The notes beneath the pieces are model-generated. The model was given only the letters and a program-made list of their open reading frames with translations, did not search any database and was not told the origin of the DNA. DNA of 64,000 bases from Epiperipatus broadwayi. Taxonomy: Eukaryota; Onychophora; Udeonychophora; Euonychophora; Peripatidae. How positions within the stretch are numbered: position 1 is the first letter of the stretch; every line of letters begins with the position of its first letter. A program made the translations under genes and the position numbers. Location: NCBI GenBank assembly GCA_028023455.1, contig JAQFVV010000254.1, positions 1,054,001 through 1,118,000 on the forward strand, written 5' to 3'. This document shows positions 1-12,062 of the stretch, piece by piece.

Positions 1-1477
1 TAGCCATATGTTTAACTTAAAATTCCTCCCTCCCTCACAATTTTATAGCTCATATGTTTAATTTCCCTGTCAATTTTTACTAGAGTCTGTTTCTTCTATT
101 TTGATCTTTTTAATTGCTTAAACCTTTAATGTTTTTATTCTGGAAAAGTGATTCATTACAAATGTAATGAGTATGAAAAAAATGATATTGATTTAGGCAC
201 CATTTAGATAACCTTGTCAAGTGAAGGTTTGGTTCCTTGTTTTGTTTCTTATTCATTCGATCAAAATTGAGAATTGCTCTAGCCTTTAATGACAGAACTA
301 ACCATCTGTAGGACATGTTCTTCAAAATGTCAATTCCTTTTAAATAAAACCAAATTATAATTTAGTGAATATTTAAAATGTACATTCTTTTGAAATAAAC
401 ACATTTTATAACAAATATTATTTAATAAAAGAAATATAAATGCTGTAATATATGTACATAAATTGATATCACAGTCATTTACCCATGCATATATGTGTGA
501 TAATACCTACATAACCCATGTTGATGCATATATACATGTACTAAAGGGGGTTTAAATCTGGCATAAATGTGGCTGTGGGAAAAAACAGGTGAAACAATTA
601 TGAGGGAAGGAATATACTGTTTCAAACTTTACCATGTTGAAATTTTGGAATCACTAAATTGATTAATATTATGAAAAAAATGTGTTGAAAAATTGGAATT
701 GGCTGGGGATTAGCAGAAACTGGATTAGAGTTCTTAATTCATATCACTTCATTACGTATATATACATACATTGCTAAATAATTTTATTTATGTCAATAAT
801 TCTAGAGATGATGGAACAAATTGATACCATTAGGTTGGGAGATTTATTTTACATCTTTAATGTTATTATTTGTTATAAATCAGTTGAAGACACATGACCA
901 ATAAGCCCAAACTGTGTTTACTCAATATCTAAAGTGATTTCAACTCTTTCATAACAGTTTACAACAGTTTTAGAGGGATTATATTATAGATTGGTATGAG
1001 AAGTAGCAAAAATAATCAATTCTTTTTCTTTTTATCAATGCTTCTGACATCTCAATTCCACTAAATATGATCATTCACTGATACAGAAATTTAGATCATC
1101 CTCCTCATTATGAATGCATGTTATAAGCAACCATTACTCATCAGATGATCTAACTAGAAGTATCAAACATTTGAATCTCCACACTTATATTGACAGCTTA
1201 ATTTTTTTCATCAGACTATTATAGTACGAGATAAGAACCTGATTGTAGATATATATTTTCAAATTGGGCTTTTTTTATTATTAATATCTCTTAATGTACT
1301 GGATTTGATATAAGAACAGTATTGATAAAAAAACAAACATGTGAAATAGTTTGCCTAGATTTTAAAAATGACGTGGTTATTTTTGAAAATAATGCTTCCG
1401 AAGTGCACACATAGTAAAAAAAGAATGCTAATGACTTTATTCCATTGTTAATAATTTATTTCTTTTCTGAGTCAATG
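1..1477. other. No recognisable feature
   Basis: AT-rich sequence with short homopolymers and scattered stop codons in all frames. I see no exon-like ORF, tRNA or clear repeat boundary. A 71-codon ORF at 110-325 (minus) has no recognisable domain and is of the size expected by chance. Confidence 0.5.
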
Positions 1478-1690
1478 TAATACCTGGTAATTAATGAATA
1501 TACTCACAGAAAAGGTACTTTAATATCTTTATTACTGCCTAACATGCTTTCAATATATTTACTATATTATATCCATGATGCATAATGACTATGACATATT
1601 AAATGTATTAAAAGCATGCTAGGCAACAATAAAGCTGAAAATTAAAAAACTATCTTGTCTGTGAGTATATTCATTAATTACCAGATATTA
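1478..1690. mobile_element. Palindromic MITE, about 213 bp
   Basis: The first 33 bases (from TAATACCTGGTAATTAATGA) are repeated in inverted orientation at 1659-1690 with about two mismatches. The inverted match continues inward with gaps to about 90 bp per arm; for example GCCTAACATGCTTT on the left pairs with AAAGCATGCTAGGC on the right. The sequence would fold into one long hairpin. It has no coding capacity. TA next to both ends suggests a Tc1/mariner-type TA target, but I could not prove a target duplication. Confidence 0.7.
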
Positions 1691-1706
1691 TAATGGCATT
1701 ATTGTT

Positions 1707-2060
1707 CATGAGTTTATAAGAAATTTGAGCACCCAAATTGTGGGTACCAGAATCACATCTGGAATCTCTGGATCCCAAGTTTGATGCTTTAATAACTATG
1801 CCATGCAGGGCAAAAACACATATGGCCTTTTAGCTCAGAAGTTCATAAAAGGTTTGAGCACCAGAACTGTTAGTGCCAAAACCAATCCTTGGACCTACCA
1901 ATCCCTAGTCAGATGCTCTACCAACTGTGTTAAAATATACATAGTAAAAAGTGTGTATGCATTTATTGCTCAAGAGTTCATAAGCAGTTTGAATATCAGA
2001 CCAGTGAATATCAGAATCTATCCAGGAATCTCATGATCTCAAGTCATATGTTCTATCAAC
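1707..2060 (-). repeat. tRNA-derived SINE, three tandem units
   Basis: Three related units begin near 1712, 1841 and 1976 (spacing 129-135 bp), each opening with a variant of GTTCATAAGAAGTTTGA. At 1911-1928 the text agatgctctaccaactgt is the reverse complement of a tRNA D-arm/A-box (agttggtagagcatct), so the units are tRNA-derived and lie on the minus strand. The same family appears at 13400-13535 and 40070-40300. The units are diverged and incapable of coding. The family name is unknown to me; octopus OR-type SINEs are the closest known kind. Confidence 0.6.
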
Positions 2061-2139
2061 TGTGACAAACTTTATATGGTACACAAACACTAAAAACATG
2101 TAATATTCTACATTTTCTCAAAAAAAAAAAAAAAAAAAA

Positions 2140-2372
2140 AGTTTGATAGTAATGAACTGGGAGTTAACAAATTTATATATCTTGGTGCAATATTAATACA
2201 GTTGAAAATGTAAGATGAAATTAATCAGAAAATTAAAATTACACAAGTACCTTTGAAGGAAATGTAATATTAATAGGAGCTTAGTCTATATATCTGAAAA
2301 ATGTTTTTAATAAATAATTTATAACTATGAATACTTAACAGAAATACAATATGGAGACTGCACACATCAGCA
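2140..2372 (+). pseudogene. RTE-like LINE fragment (3' part)
   Basis: After a run of 20 A (2120-2139), the plus strand reads as a very decayed copy of the RTE segment seen better at 60750-61100. It retains KFIYLGAIL where the better copy has YKYLSQII, then DEINQKIKI where that copy has DEINHRIKL, and then a match to the CTTAATAGAAGAGCAATACAG stretch. There are stops and frameshifts throughout. It lies head to head with the minus-strand copy that begins at 2378. Confidence 0.6.
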
Positions 2373-2377
2373 TTTAT

Positions 2378-4205
2378 TAATCATCATCATCATCAACCAA
2401 TCAATCCACTGCAGGATGAAGTTCTCTTTAAGTTCAATACATCTCTGATCTTTAGCTTCTCTTCTCCACATCACTCCTGCACACTTTCCTATTTCATCCA
2501 TCTCACATGTGGTCTCTTTCCGAGTCTTTTACAATCTCTTGGATCCAGTTTAAGATTTCAATTGTCCATCTATTATCATCTCTTCTAGCAATATGTCCAA
2601 TCCAACTCCACTTCAGTCTTTTAATTTTTTTAATGAGGTCAGTAACACCTGGTTTTTCTCTTACCCATATATTGCATTTTTGATCTCTTCTTGTTACTCC
2701 CATCATGCATCTCTCCATACTTCTTTAAATGGTCTGAAGTCTCTATTGCTCTTCTAGTAAATGTCCAAGTCTCAGATCCATAAGAAAAACTAGTAAAATA
2801 CATTTATTAATAAACCTTCCTTTTCAAACACATAGGCATATTTTCTTTTAATATCAAGTTATTTCTACCAAAAGCACTCCAACCAAGTTTAATTCTATGA
2901 TTAATTTCATCCATTATGTTTCCATCAATATTAATAATCTGACCAAGGTATTTGTAATTGTTAATTTCTTCTAACTCATCATAATCTATCTTTATTTTCA
3001 TATTTTGAGAAAATCCATTAAACATTACTTTAGTCTTTTTAACATTTATTTTTAGTCCAACTTTCCTACTTTCATCTGATAACTCCTGCAATATTTTCTG
3101 CAGCTCTAAAGCATTATTTGCAAAAACAACTACGATCATCTGCAAAATCTAAATGACTTAAATAATCTCCATTTACTTTTACTCGTTTAGCTTCCTATTT
3201 TAATCCAAAAAATACTTCTTGCTGCATTGCTGTAAAAAGTTTTGGGATGTGGAGTCACCCTGTCTTACACCCTTCTCAATGTTGACTTTTCTAGTATCAT
3301 TATGTAATCTCATTGTTGCTGTTGCATTTTTATAAATATTCTTTAAAATATGGCAATATCCTGGATCTATACCTTGATGATCCAATGCTTTAATCACTGA
3401 AGAGATGTTTATAGAATCAAATGCCTTTTCATAATCTAGAAATCCAATGTTCTCTGTAGATTAGTTGTAATTATCTTGGTAAAAATTTTGTATAAAACTG
3501 ATAAAAGGCTGATAGGTCTGTAATTTCTAATATCTTCTTTATCACCTTTTTTAAATATTAATATTAATACTGCATTTTTCCAATCATCTAGCACATCTAC
3601 TTTGCTACAAATTTTTTTATTTCTTCACCTGCTTCTATTAATATATCAATTATAATTCCATCATTACCTGGAGCCTTTTCTTTCTTCATACATTTAATTG
3701 CATGTCTCACTTTTTCATTTAAAATTCTGGGCAATTTGGAAAATGCAATAAATATAGAAGGTACTTGTTCTTTATTACTATATAATTCTTGATAAAAATC
3801 TTCTATCCATTTCATAATGTCATCTCTCTTTTTAGTAATAATTTTATCTTTTTTTCTTATTGCAGATATAAATTTCCTACCAATACCAAAAATGTTGTTT
3901 TACATTTTTGAGAGTTTTATTCTCTTCTACAGCTTTCCTTGTTAGTTCACAGTTATATTATTTTCAACTCTTTTCCGCACTATTTTACAAAATTTGAGCC
4001 TTTTTAATGCATCAATTTTGTATATCTTCATATTCCTTCTTTTCTTCATAAATTCTATAGTCTCAGTAGAAATTTTATTGGTCTATTGCTGCTTTATTCT
4101 GCCAGCTATCTTTGTTGCAGTTTTTAAAAGTGTATCAGTTATTTTTATATTAATTTTATTCAAATCAGTATATGGATGTATATTTGGAATTAACAAGAAT
4201 GGATC
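2378..4205 (-). pseudogene. RTE-like non-LTR retrotransposon, broken reverse transcriptase
   Basis: Reading the minus strand from about 4205 downward gives the linker and reverse transcriptase of a LINE. The order is: a lysine-rich linker (TNKISTETIEFMKKRRNMK), WIEDFYQELYSNKEQ (3815-3770), KAPGNDG, a palm segment with KALDHQGIDPGYCHILK and RQGDSTSQNF (3397-3200), FNGFSQNMKIKIDYDELEE with KYLGQIIN (about 3030-2930), and the C-terminal LKWSWIGHIARRDDNRWT (about 2620-2560). The 3' end is a TGATGATGATGATTAA-like tail at 2378-2395, as expected of RTE elements. The endonuclease is missing, so the copy is 5' truncated, and there are at least four frameshifts or stops. It is related to RTE-clade endonuclease-reverse transcriptases common in invertebrates. 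Confidence 0.85.
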
Positions 4206-4916
4206 AAAAATAAGCCATTGAATTAATCATTAAAATAATTAAGATGAGGAAATAAGCTGATCTTTAGTTCAGCTCCCATGTTTTTATTTCAAGTTAAACC
4301 TCACAAACCTAAATTGTTGTTAAAGAAAAAAATTTTTGTGTGTGTTTTTAGTGCATTACTTATGAAACCAATTTTTTTATAAAATATTCTTTATATAATT
4401 TTTTTTAGAAATCTATTTTGCAGAATATTGATATGTTTTTTTAATCTTCAGAAATATTACCAAATTTACTATTTCATTTTTTTTTTCTCAAAATATGATT
4501 TATTAACATAATATTAATCTTTGAATTCACATGTTATATGTAGTGATATATACGATTCAAACTATGATTTACAATGCAGAAATTGATTTACCGAGTGAAC
4601 AGAAAAACTTTTGAATTGTATATGCATATATCTTGCCATTCATAGCTCCTCTTATAGTTTAGACAGATCACAGCTACAAAGAATCACATCATCTCGACCA
4701 TCCAAAAGACGAGAAAGTGAAAACCCATACTAATCCCTGCGGCACCCACATCCCAGTCCCCCCTCCCACTAAAGGCTAGGAACAAGGCCTTGGGGTATTT
4801 CCAAAGTTCAGACTCTCACATCCAATGCCCTTCCTAATCCCCACAGCACCCAGATTCCCTCCAAAACCCATAATATCTTACATAAATGCAATTTAATCTC
4901 TGTTGTACATAAATGC
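4206..4916. other. Unassigned; GC-richer patch at 4620-4870
   Basis: Most of this stretch is AT-rich and featureless. The patch at 4620-4870 is clearly richer in C and holds two diverged copies of a cctaatcccygcrgcaccca motif (about 4728 and 4832), suggesting an old internal duplication or a foreign insertion. No ORF or splice pattern supports an exon. A 20-base sequence (acataaatgcaatttaatc) is repeated at 4872 and 4903, just before the next element. Confidence 0.4.
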
Positions 4917-5675
4917 AATTTATCCATTACTTTGAACACTTTTTAGCAAAAACCTTTTATTGTATCCATATGCATACACAAACCTATGTTTCAACTATCC
5001 TACAGTCTTCTTCAGAGTCATTTTATTTAATTTTTAAATTGGCTCTGAAGAAGACTGCAGGGCAGTTGTAAGAGGGAAACAGGAGGTGCAGCTGTTTTGG
5101 GCCTCACAATATTAGGGGCCTCAACTTGACACTCAATATGTTAAAGAAAAATATAGGAGAAGGTAAAGTAATGTCACAGCTCATAGAATGGCCTTAATTT
5201 TACAGTTAAATTCCCCAAAAAATATTTGAGAAAAACTTTTCCAAGTAGGCATACCATGAGGCAAAAACATAAGCCAGTTTAGAGATGAAGTGCAAATTTG
5301 ATGACTCTGCATTGAAAGCAACTGCAGTGCAGTGACCAGCAGAACTAATAGTCTCAAACCCCTGTCAGTCAGTCATGTGTTAACAGTGTTTTATGATACT
5401 AACAGTGCTAGAGTGAATCTACCCTATCCAAGTGCTATCAGGATTAATCTGCTTGCTCATTTCTGAGACTCATAACTAACTGTTTCTGGAGACTAATTTT
5501 TTGCACTGTAAGTAAAAACTCTTGCTTCTACTTTCTCTCTCCCTGTGTTCTTACTTTACATTTTGAAGGGCCTCTAAAATATTACTTGTCCTAGGCTTCA
5601 CATTTTCTCTGAAAGACCCTGGATACAATAAAATGTTTTTTGCTAAAAAGTGTTCAAAGTAGTAGATAAATTGCT
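4917..5675. mobile_element. Foldback element with a nested insertion
   Basis: The first 50 bases (tccattactttgaacacttt and on to ttattgtatcc) return in inverted form at 5625-5674. Further in, ctacagtcttcttcagagtc (about 5001-5020) pairs with ggctctgaagaagactgcag (5041-5060) around an AT-rich loop. The original element was therefore a palindrome of roughly 210 bp. Its right arm is split by about 540 bp (5080-5622) that begins CAGGAGGTGCAG and ends GACCCTG, with GGGCCTC-like motifs near both edges. That insert resembles a hAT-type element, but no 8-bp duplication is visible. Confidence 0.65.
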
Positions 5676-6051
5676 TTTATATGTTTATCTTTTTATATAT
5701 TTATTTATTAGTCCTTGCATCTATTTAATATAGTCTTTGAACTCACTTCAGATGATAATCGAAAATGATGTTAATTCTTGTAAATATTCTTTTTTAAAAA
5801 TATTCTCTACATCATCATTTCCACTTTCATGTTTATTGCAATGCAAAATAATAAATAATAATAACAAATCTATTATTTCAGCTAACATTTCTATTTTTTG
5901 AAAAAATATTTATCTATAGATATTAAATTATAAAAAGTTTTTATTTTTAAATGGTTCTTTTTACCTACTTTTTATTTTAAATTCCAAATCTTTGTTTTTA
6001 TGTCAGTTCATTAACAGTTACGAATATTTAAATGCATGCTTATTATCTATG

Positions 6052-6215
6052 ATTTGGATCAACTGATGAATGCTGGATGAGTATAAAATACGTATATTGG
6101 AGATCATGTTCTCTGTCACATGTGGGTGGTCATGTGTACCGATTGTGCAGGATGGAGTGGATAGCTATGGGGAGTTTGAAAATTTGAGTACAAGTCTTTC
6201 TAAAAAGTTAAGAAT
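6052..6215 (+). repeat. SINE-like repeat fragment (family S4)
   Basis: This matches the right part of the repeats at 36908-37195 and 39318-39672. It contains the shared block caactgatgaatgctgga, attggagatca, gtcatgtgta, and gagtggatagctat followed by a weak B-box-like ttgagtacaagtc. The left part of the family (atcagattttcaatg) is absent, so the copy is truncated. Confidence 0.55.
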
Positions 6216-6799
6216 ATAAAGATATCACAGGTGAAGTGGACATTCAATGTGAACAATGGATTGTAAGTGCTATAAGGAATTACAGAATGCCAGGAGCACT
6301 GTTCATGGCTGCCACAAGGAAAGAATTAAATTTGGCAGTAGCATCAGAAAAGATAATTCTTTTTTCACATTTTGTTTCATTACTTGAAATTTAATCACAT
6401 ATTTTTTTAAAAAGGGAATCGGTATACATTATTGTTACTGGGTATGGGAGTAGGGGCAATCACAAAAAGTAATATCAATATTAAATGCAGCAACTCATGT
6501 AATACTAATGTGAACTTCGAAAGTAAAGATTCCTCCAATCAAGAAAAAGTGTTCACAGACAAGTCTTAAATACTAAATTCAGGTGGGGGAGGAGACAATA
6601 ATAGAAGACAGAAGCAAATAATGATATTCTGGACAAAAACTGCGAGTGAAAGAAAAAGTTAAATCAAATCCTAAAAATAACACCATAAAAGATTCCTTAT
6701 TGCAAACTACCTCTTTTTCATAACTCCTCCAAAATGTTACTTGGGGTGAACAAATGGAATTGACACAATGGAACAGAAAAAATCTAATACCCAACAATT
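6216..6799. other. No recognisable feature
   Basis: AT-rich sequence with no long ORF. A 72-codon minus-strand ORF at 6579-6797 shows no motif I can name. Confidence 0.35.
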
Positions 6800-9700
6800 A
6801 TTTTAATTTTTGCCAACTCAGATTAAGTATATCAATATCTAATCAAACATTGTGAGTAATGCTGTCTCAGATCCAACTAACCCCAAAGACGCTCAAAAAA
6901 GATACAATAACAGTAAAGAAATAAAGACTTAAATGCATCACCAAATTATCCACTAGATATAATAAATAGCTATAATAACACCAAGTTTATCAACTTAAAT
7001 AGCATCAGGATCAATAGTATAACTGATGTAATTAAGTCCATTTCTTTTGGCAAGATAAATGAATAGGGGTGCAGATTATTTACAAACAGCCTTTATCCGA
7101 CAACATCAATAATAAGTATCATAGAAAACTGTGATTTGGCTAATAGGAAGCCATTATTATCATTTTCATCATTATCTGACCATTGAGTAGAGCTGTAAAA
7201 ATGCACTATGATCAAAGTAATTAAATCTATTGCTCTTTCATAGCCAAATCATTTATAGAAATAGAATATTTTACTAAGCAGTAGCATGAAGATATTGAAA
7301 ATATGATCAGACATATAAATCTAAAAAAAGTCTATTACATAACAAAGATGCAAATCTGCTTGTATATGGCTGCATTATACATGCTCCACCTGACTTCACA
7401 GGTAGGTACTACAAAAAGAATAGTAAATTTAGCTCAGCTTCTTAATATATTGAAGGAAATCATACCAAATATATCTTATAAGATTCCCACAAATCCATGG
7501 AAAGTCACTATTAATATGACATAATGTCACACACCAGATGAACTCTCTGAATGTATCTTTAGGCATTTCATCCCAACTACCATCAGCATAGTAAATATGG
7601 CAAATGAATCACCTGTGTAGTAATGAGCAGAAGCCTAGATTGTGGGTAAGTGTATCTGAAACACTTCACCCCTTTCAAAAATGAGCACTCACGTAAACAT
7701 ACATTTTGCTGACTTGCTATGTTTTTTGACAATATCTCTTTGAGAGGAGATCAAATCCAGGATAAACCAATTAAAAATACCAATAGTACCCAAACAAATA
7801 CTTCAAACAAACCAAAAATTCTGGAAATCCAATCCCAAGAATTACTCATAGAAGTACACTCTTAGAAAGCCATGGACTGATGTGGCATTAGTGCACAAAA
7901 TTAGATCTAATCTCCCAAACCATGGATTAAACTGAGATACAAGATTTACTTATTATCTCTCACCATTATGCAATATATAAAGAAAATTTTTCACTAATAA
8001 AACAAAAAAACTAACAATTAAAAAAACAAATAACCTGATATTTGATTCAAGCTTTAATCATGCCAACAAAAAGTGATGATCCACTAACCCAAATACATAA
8101 TATGAATAATATAAACATTGCTACAATCAATGTATCTGCCCTAAATTCATGCAAAAGAATTACATAGCTAACTCAATTTCTAAACAATCACCATTGTGAC
8201 ATAGTTGCCCTAATTGAAAAAAATTTTGTCATTAACTTAACTAGTTATCATTAATTCTGCAAATAAAGATCATGTTTTCATACATAGGCAAAATATCAGA
8301 CCAATACAGGTATGAAATTCTGATAAGTATAAAAATTCCATTAACAAAAGTAAGCATAGTACGAATATCTTTAATGCAATTAATCTTTCCTTTAATTAGC
8401 AGTCACAGCTATTTTACCTCATATCAATACACTCAAGCCAAAGATATAATTAAAGTACTCCTCATTGCCCAAACAAAAATTTTACACAGATTGGAAATAA
8501 TTATCCTTTATGGTGACTTCAAACTGCTCTTACACAATCTAAACTTAGCTCACTCTGCTACAGCTTTCACCCCTACATCCTTCTGGGACAGTTTCAATTA
8601 TTGGATGGCAAGATTTATCTCATGTCAATCTCTTTATTGCATCTTCATCTGATTTTATAGCCTCAATACATTTGCCCAGAATTTCACATTGAGATCATGC
8701 TTGGATGACTCTCCAAATATATATTTCAAAATAACACATCATTCTATAAGTTTACATTCAAATGACAGGTTCCTACAGAATTTAAATTACTATCATCTGC
8801 TGCAACCAATTAATAAGTTATCACCCAAATAACCTTATAAAACAGTGTATTGAATACCAGCATACAGCCATCTTGGAAATAAATGATGCCAAAACTCTTA
8901 TCCATAAACTGCAAAATGAAGCAAACCAATTAATCACCCTTTACAACCAAAATGCAATAACACAGATTTAAAAAAATACCAAATCTCTCAAAGCTTGTAA
9001 GAACCCTTGTAAATTATGCAAGATCAACTCCATCTCAAACCTTTGGCGTTCTTGTTTTATCAAAAGATAATTCTTCTGGAATCAAAGTTGATATGGGAAT
9101 TCTTGGGCATTTAAAGATAGTCTAAAAGCAGCTGATCAATATGTGCCTACTATCCACTACAAAACACAATGTCCTCAAGAAAATTCTACTGCAAAGCAAC
9201 AAATATACCAAATAATCATGCCTCTTTAAACACACATCTCTCTAACTACAGATCTTATCCCAGATAATATTTATAGGTAGCTCAACTATATCACAATTTC
9301 TATTTTACAGAAATGTTTTATAATCAACTCTGCTTGAGCAATCATAACATCCTCAACCTTTCTATCAACATAATATTTTGTTTCAGAAAAAAATCAAATA
9401 CAGTACACCTCTCTGTAAATAACTTGCATCTTATTACACTTGAGGATTAACCCACTAAATGTCACATGATCACCATTCTTGTATCCATTGATTACTCTTG
9501 CTTGTACTGAATGACACTACTGTATGGAGCCTTTAGCCTCTGTGTACCCCCGAGAATACTGATAAAAATACTTTGCAAGAATAAAAAACTAAAGGACCTT
9601 ATTCTGACAAAACAATTAACTTCACATTATACAGTAAAAGGTCACCATGTTTCTCATACTATTTTTTTGGACAAAAAAATCAATCTTGTTTGCCAAAGAA

Positions 9701-10330
9701 AACAAACCTACAGATTATATTGCATGCATCGATGAAGCTTTTTAACATTGCCTACTATAAACTTCTATCTATAATAAAAGCAAACATCTGAGGCTCAATA
9801 TCCCATCTTTTATTCATCAGAGTAGCATGCTTTCCTATAAGCAAAGGAAGGGATACCTTGATACCCAAATATTTTGTAACTTATATTAGAATCAAAATGT
9901 ATATTGCAATATTCACTAGTCCAATACATAGAGCCCCCCTCTCTCCAATACTATTACCTATTTCAATTTCATATGTCAAAGCTCCTTTTTCCACAGTTTG
10001 TCATGTTGATCTATTACATTGCTATAACATAAAATCTTTCATTAGCATATCATTTGACAATTTAAATAAGATGACATCTATCCAGACATCCATTGACAAC
10101 TCTGACAGTTGTTAACCCTCTAATCAAATTTCAGAACTTTAGTGCTTTTCAATCATGGTTGAAATTCCACCAAAATGTTTCTTAATGACTAATTCAAGCT
10201 AAATTTTGAGCATACACATATTTTGTGCAATAGTTATCCAGATGAAATGCTACACCTTTTTCAAACTTTCCCATACTTCTCATCTCTAAACCTATTTGTG
10301 TTTCATAATCATACAATTAACCTCAAGCAA
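6800..10330 (+). pseudogene. Decayed Jockey/CR1-like LINE with endonuclease and RT remnants
   Basis: The plus strand carries a heavily mutated LINE. At about 8112-8230 it reads INIATINVSALNSCKRIT, then QFLNNHHCDIVALIEK, the opening of an APE-type endonuclease. At 8500-8520 it reads IIILYGDFK, the endonuclease GDFN motif with N changed to K. At about 9330-9440 (mixed frames) it reads NHNILN, FRKKSNTVHLSVNNLH, which corresponds to the RT fingers motif in Jockey/CR1 elements. At about 9930 it reads RAPLSPILLPISI, matching the RT motif around QG-LSP-LF. Upstream sequence (6800-8100) may be a lost ORF1. Family P DNA interrupts it at 9457-9560. Clade assignment is tentative; stops and shifts occur every few dozen codons. 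Confidence 0.55.
9457..9560 (-). repeat. Family P foldback fragment
   Basis: It begins with the family's left end (ccactaaatgtcacatgatc) and jumps, after an internal deletion, to the inverted head block (catygattactcttgcttgtactga, then cactactgtatggag). It ends in gcctctgtgt, an end shared with the copy at 17770-17962. It sits inside the LINE remnant and is therefore younger than it. A stretch that translates as IDYSCLY is repeat sequence, not the RT active site. Confidence 0.65.
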
Positions 10331-11060
10331 TTACTTTAAAAATATATAAAATATTTTCAATCTTATAATGCATTCATAATTAAGCATACATTATGAACCA
10401 TGTGCTCATGGTAACATAATATTTGGAAATAAGAATACTATGTACTCAAAAGAAATAACAAGTCATGGTTCAACTCATACCTATACTCTCTCAAATTTTT
10501 ACCAAAGAATACCATGACCAAAACTTGGCAATCAACAATCTGCCTCTGTGCTATCCCATAGCTTTTACTTTTATTTCCATTAACATTTCTCATCAGATTT
10601 AATTCCTGAAAACCAATATCTAAACATTTTTTCAGTTTAGTCATCATGATTATATTAGAATATAAAACTCTTCAAATTGGGATAACATGTCATTGAAATT
10701 AAACAATTTACCATACCATTATAATTGTAGAATGTTTGAAAACGTTGGTGATACTAAAAGGGATGATTTTATATAAATGTTTATTTTCATAGTCAGAAAA
10801 AAAAAGAAATTTCAGTAATAATAATAAATCAAATCTAATAATGAATATCATATTCATAACATTAGTGGTTTAAAACTATCAAATCTCATTGTAGGCAATA
10901 TTCACAATCAATTGGAAATATAATAATGCCTCTTTGAATCTCTCATCACACTAATCATTCAATGTATTCTTGTCATGCTTATTCATTTTAGTTTTCATCT
11001 TTGATAATGTCATTCAGTGATAATTCAACACATTTAGAATATTCTATGAATATATAATTA
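10331..11060. other. No recognisable feature
   Basis: AT-rich with no repeat boundary. The 69-codon minus ORF at 10438-10647 has no recognisable motif and may lie within the tail of the LINE that ends nearby. Confidence 0.3.
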
Positions 11061-11606
11061 ACAACTAAACATCACTTGATTACCATTTCTTATGCTTGCT
11101 CATAACTGTTATTAAAACTGGAAAAACTCTCCATACAGTAGTGCTACTCAGTGTCTGTTTTAATAAGTCATGAGGAAGCATAAGAACTGGTGATCATGTT
11201 GATGTTTAGTATCTTAACACCAATCCTGCCTAGTGATGGCTATGGTTATTAAAGAACCCAAGACATCAAAATGTATGGGTACTGAACTGAGTTCATATCA
11301 ATATCACTATATAAGCTAATGAGCTTGGATTGAAAATATTGTGTTTTCAATTTTAGACACATAATTTTGTAGTTAAGTAGAGATAAAAAGTGGCTGCTGT
11401 AGGGATGCATTAGACCCTAAGATCTAAGTACAGTGCTTTCAGATCCAAAGCTCCTCACTGGTGAAAGCCACAAGCTAGAAACTAGTATAGGAATATTGGA
11501 TAAGTAGGCACTAGATAGGGATTTTATGCACAAGCCTTCTGGCATCCATTAAATACTCTTGCTTGCACTGAGTGGCACTACTGTATTGAGAGTTTTGCCT
11601 GTTTTA
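11061..11606 (-). mobile_element. Family P element with body, flanked by a 9-bp duplication
   Basis: ATATAATTA precedes (11052-11060) and follows (11607-11615) the element. It starts with the family left end (actaaacatcacttgattac) and a first head block (ctccatacagtagtg). It then switches to an inverted unit: the left end inverted at about 11160-11205, the body, and the inverted head (ctagaaactag, tagggattttatgcacaagc, ttgcactgagtggcactact, gttttgcctgttttaat). The body around 11210-11400 is the reverse complement of 30560-30760. No ORF is present. This is one of two copies here that retain body sequence. Confidence 0.75.
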
Positions 11607-11934
11607 ATATAATTATATGTCTGAAATTTGTTCACATCAGAAACAACTGATACTAGTATAGTTTTCATAAATAATATAACAGGAATTCAATCTCTGTCTT
11701 TAGTATGAATTCTTCCTCTGTCAAAGATTATGCAAACAACTTCTACTCTTTAGCAAATTACTCTATAATTGAGTTAAGTGCTTAGTTATTAGATTAATGA
11801 TAAGAGTGATAAACTGAAAAGCATATACATTTTTGAATGTATCCAAATTTAAAAAATATAACAGGTTCTTAGTTTGATTCACTTAAATAGGCTTAAATGA
11901 AATAAAAACATATTTTTATGTTACTAATCAGTCT

Positions 11935-12062
11935 ATTTGTTGCTTGGGAGGTCATATGATATTTGAACATCAAAAATACAAATTGACCTGTGATCCTTGA
12001 ATCTTTAGTTCTTTAGTCCAGTGTTCTACCACTGTGCTTAATTATAAGAATGACTTAGGACA
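11935..12062 (-). repeat. tRNA-derived SINE (family S2)
   Basis: Reversed, the segment reads agcacagtggtagaacactg (D-arm/A-box-like), then a B-box-like cacaggtcaatt, then the family tail tttgatgttcaaatatcat and atgacctcccaagcaacaaa. Related copies lie at 44815-45070 and 62055-62203. It is diverged from tRNA and is not a functional tRNA gene, because there is no complete acceptor stem. Confidence 0.6.

Noticed and set aside
4620-4870. GC-richer patch as a coding exon
   Set aside because: No open frame of useful length; internal duplicated motif suggests a repeat relic.
8272-8652. 126-codon ORF as an intact gene
   Set aside because: It overlaps the LINE endonuclease remnant and its readable part is the degraded GDFN region; upstream and downstream frames are broken.
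9500-9522. RT active site IDYSCLY in the Jockey-like LINE
   Set aside because: The bases belong to the family P head block (attgattactcttgcttgta), not to the LINE.
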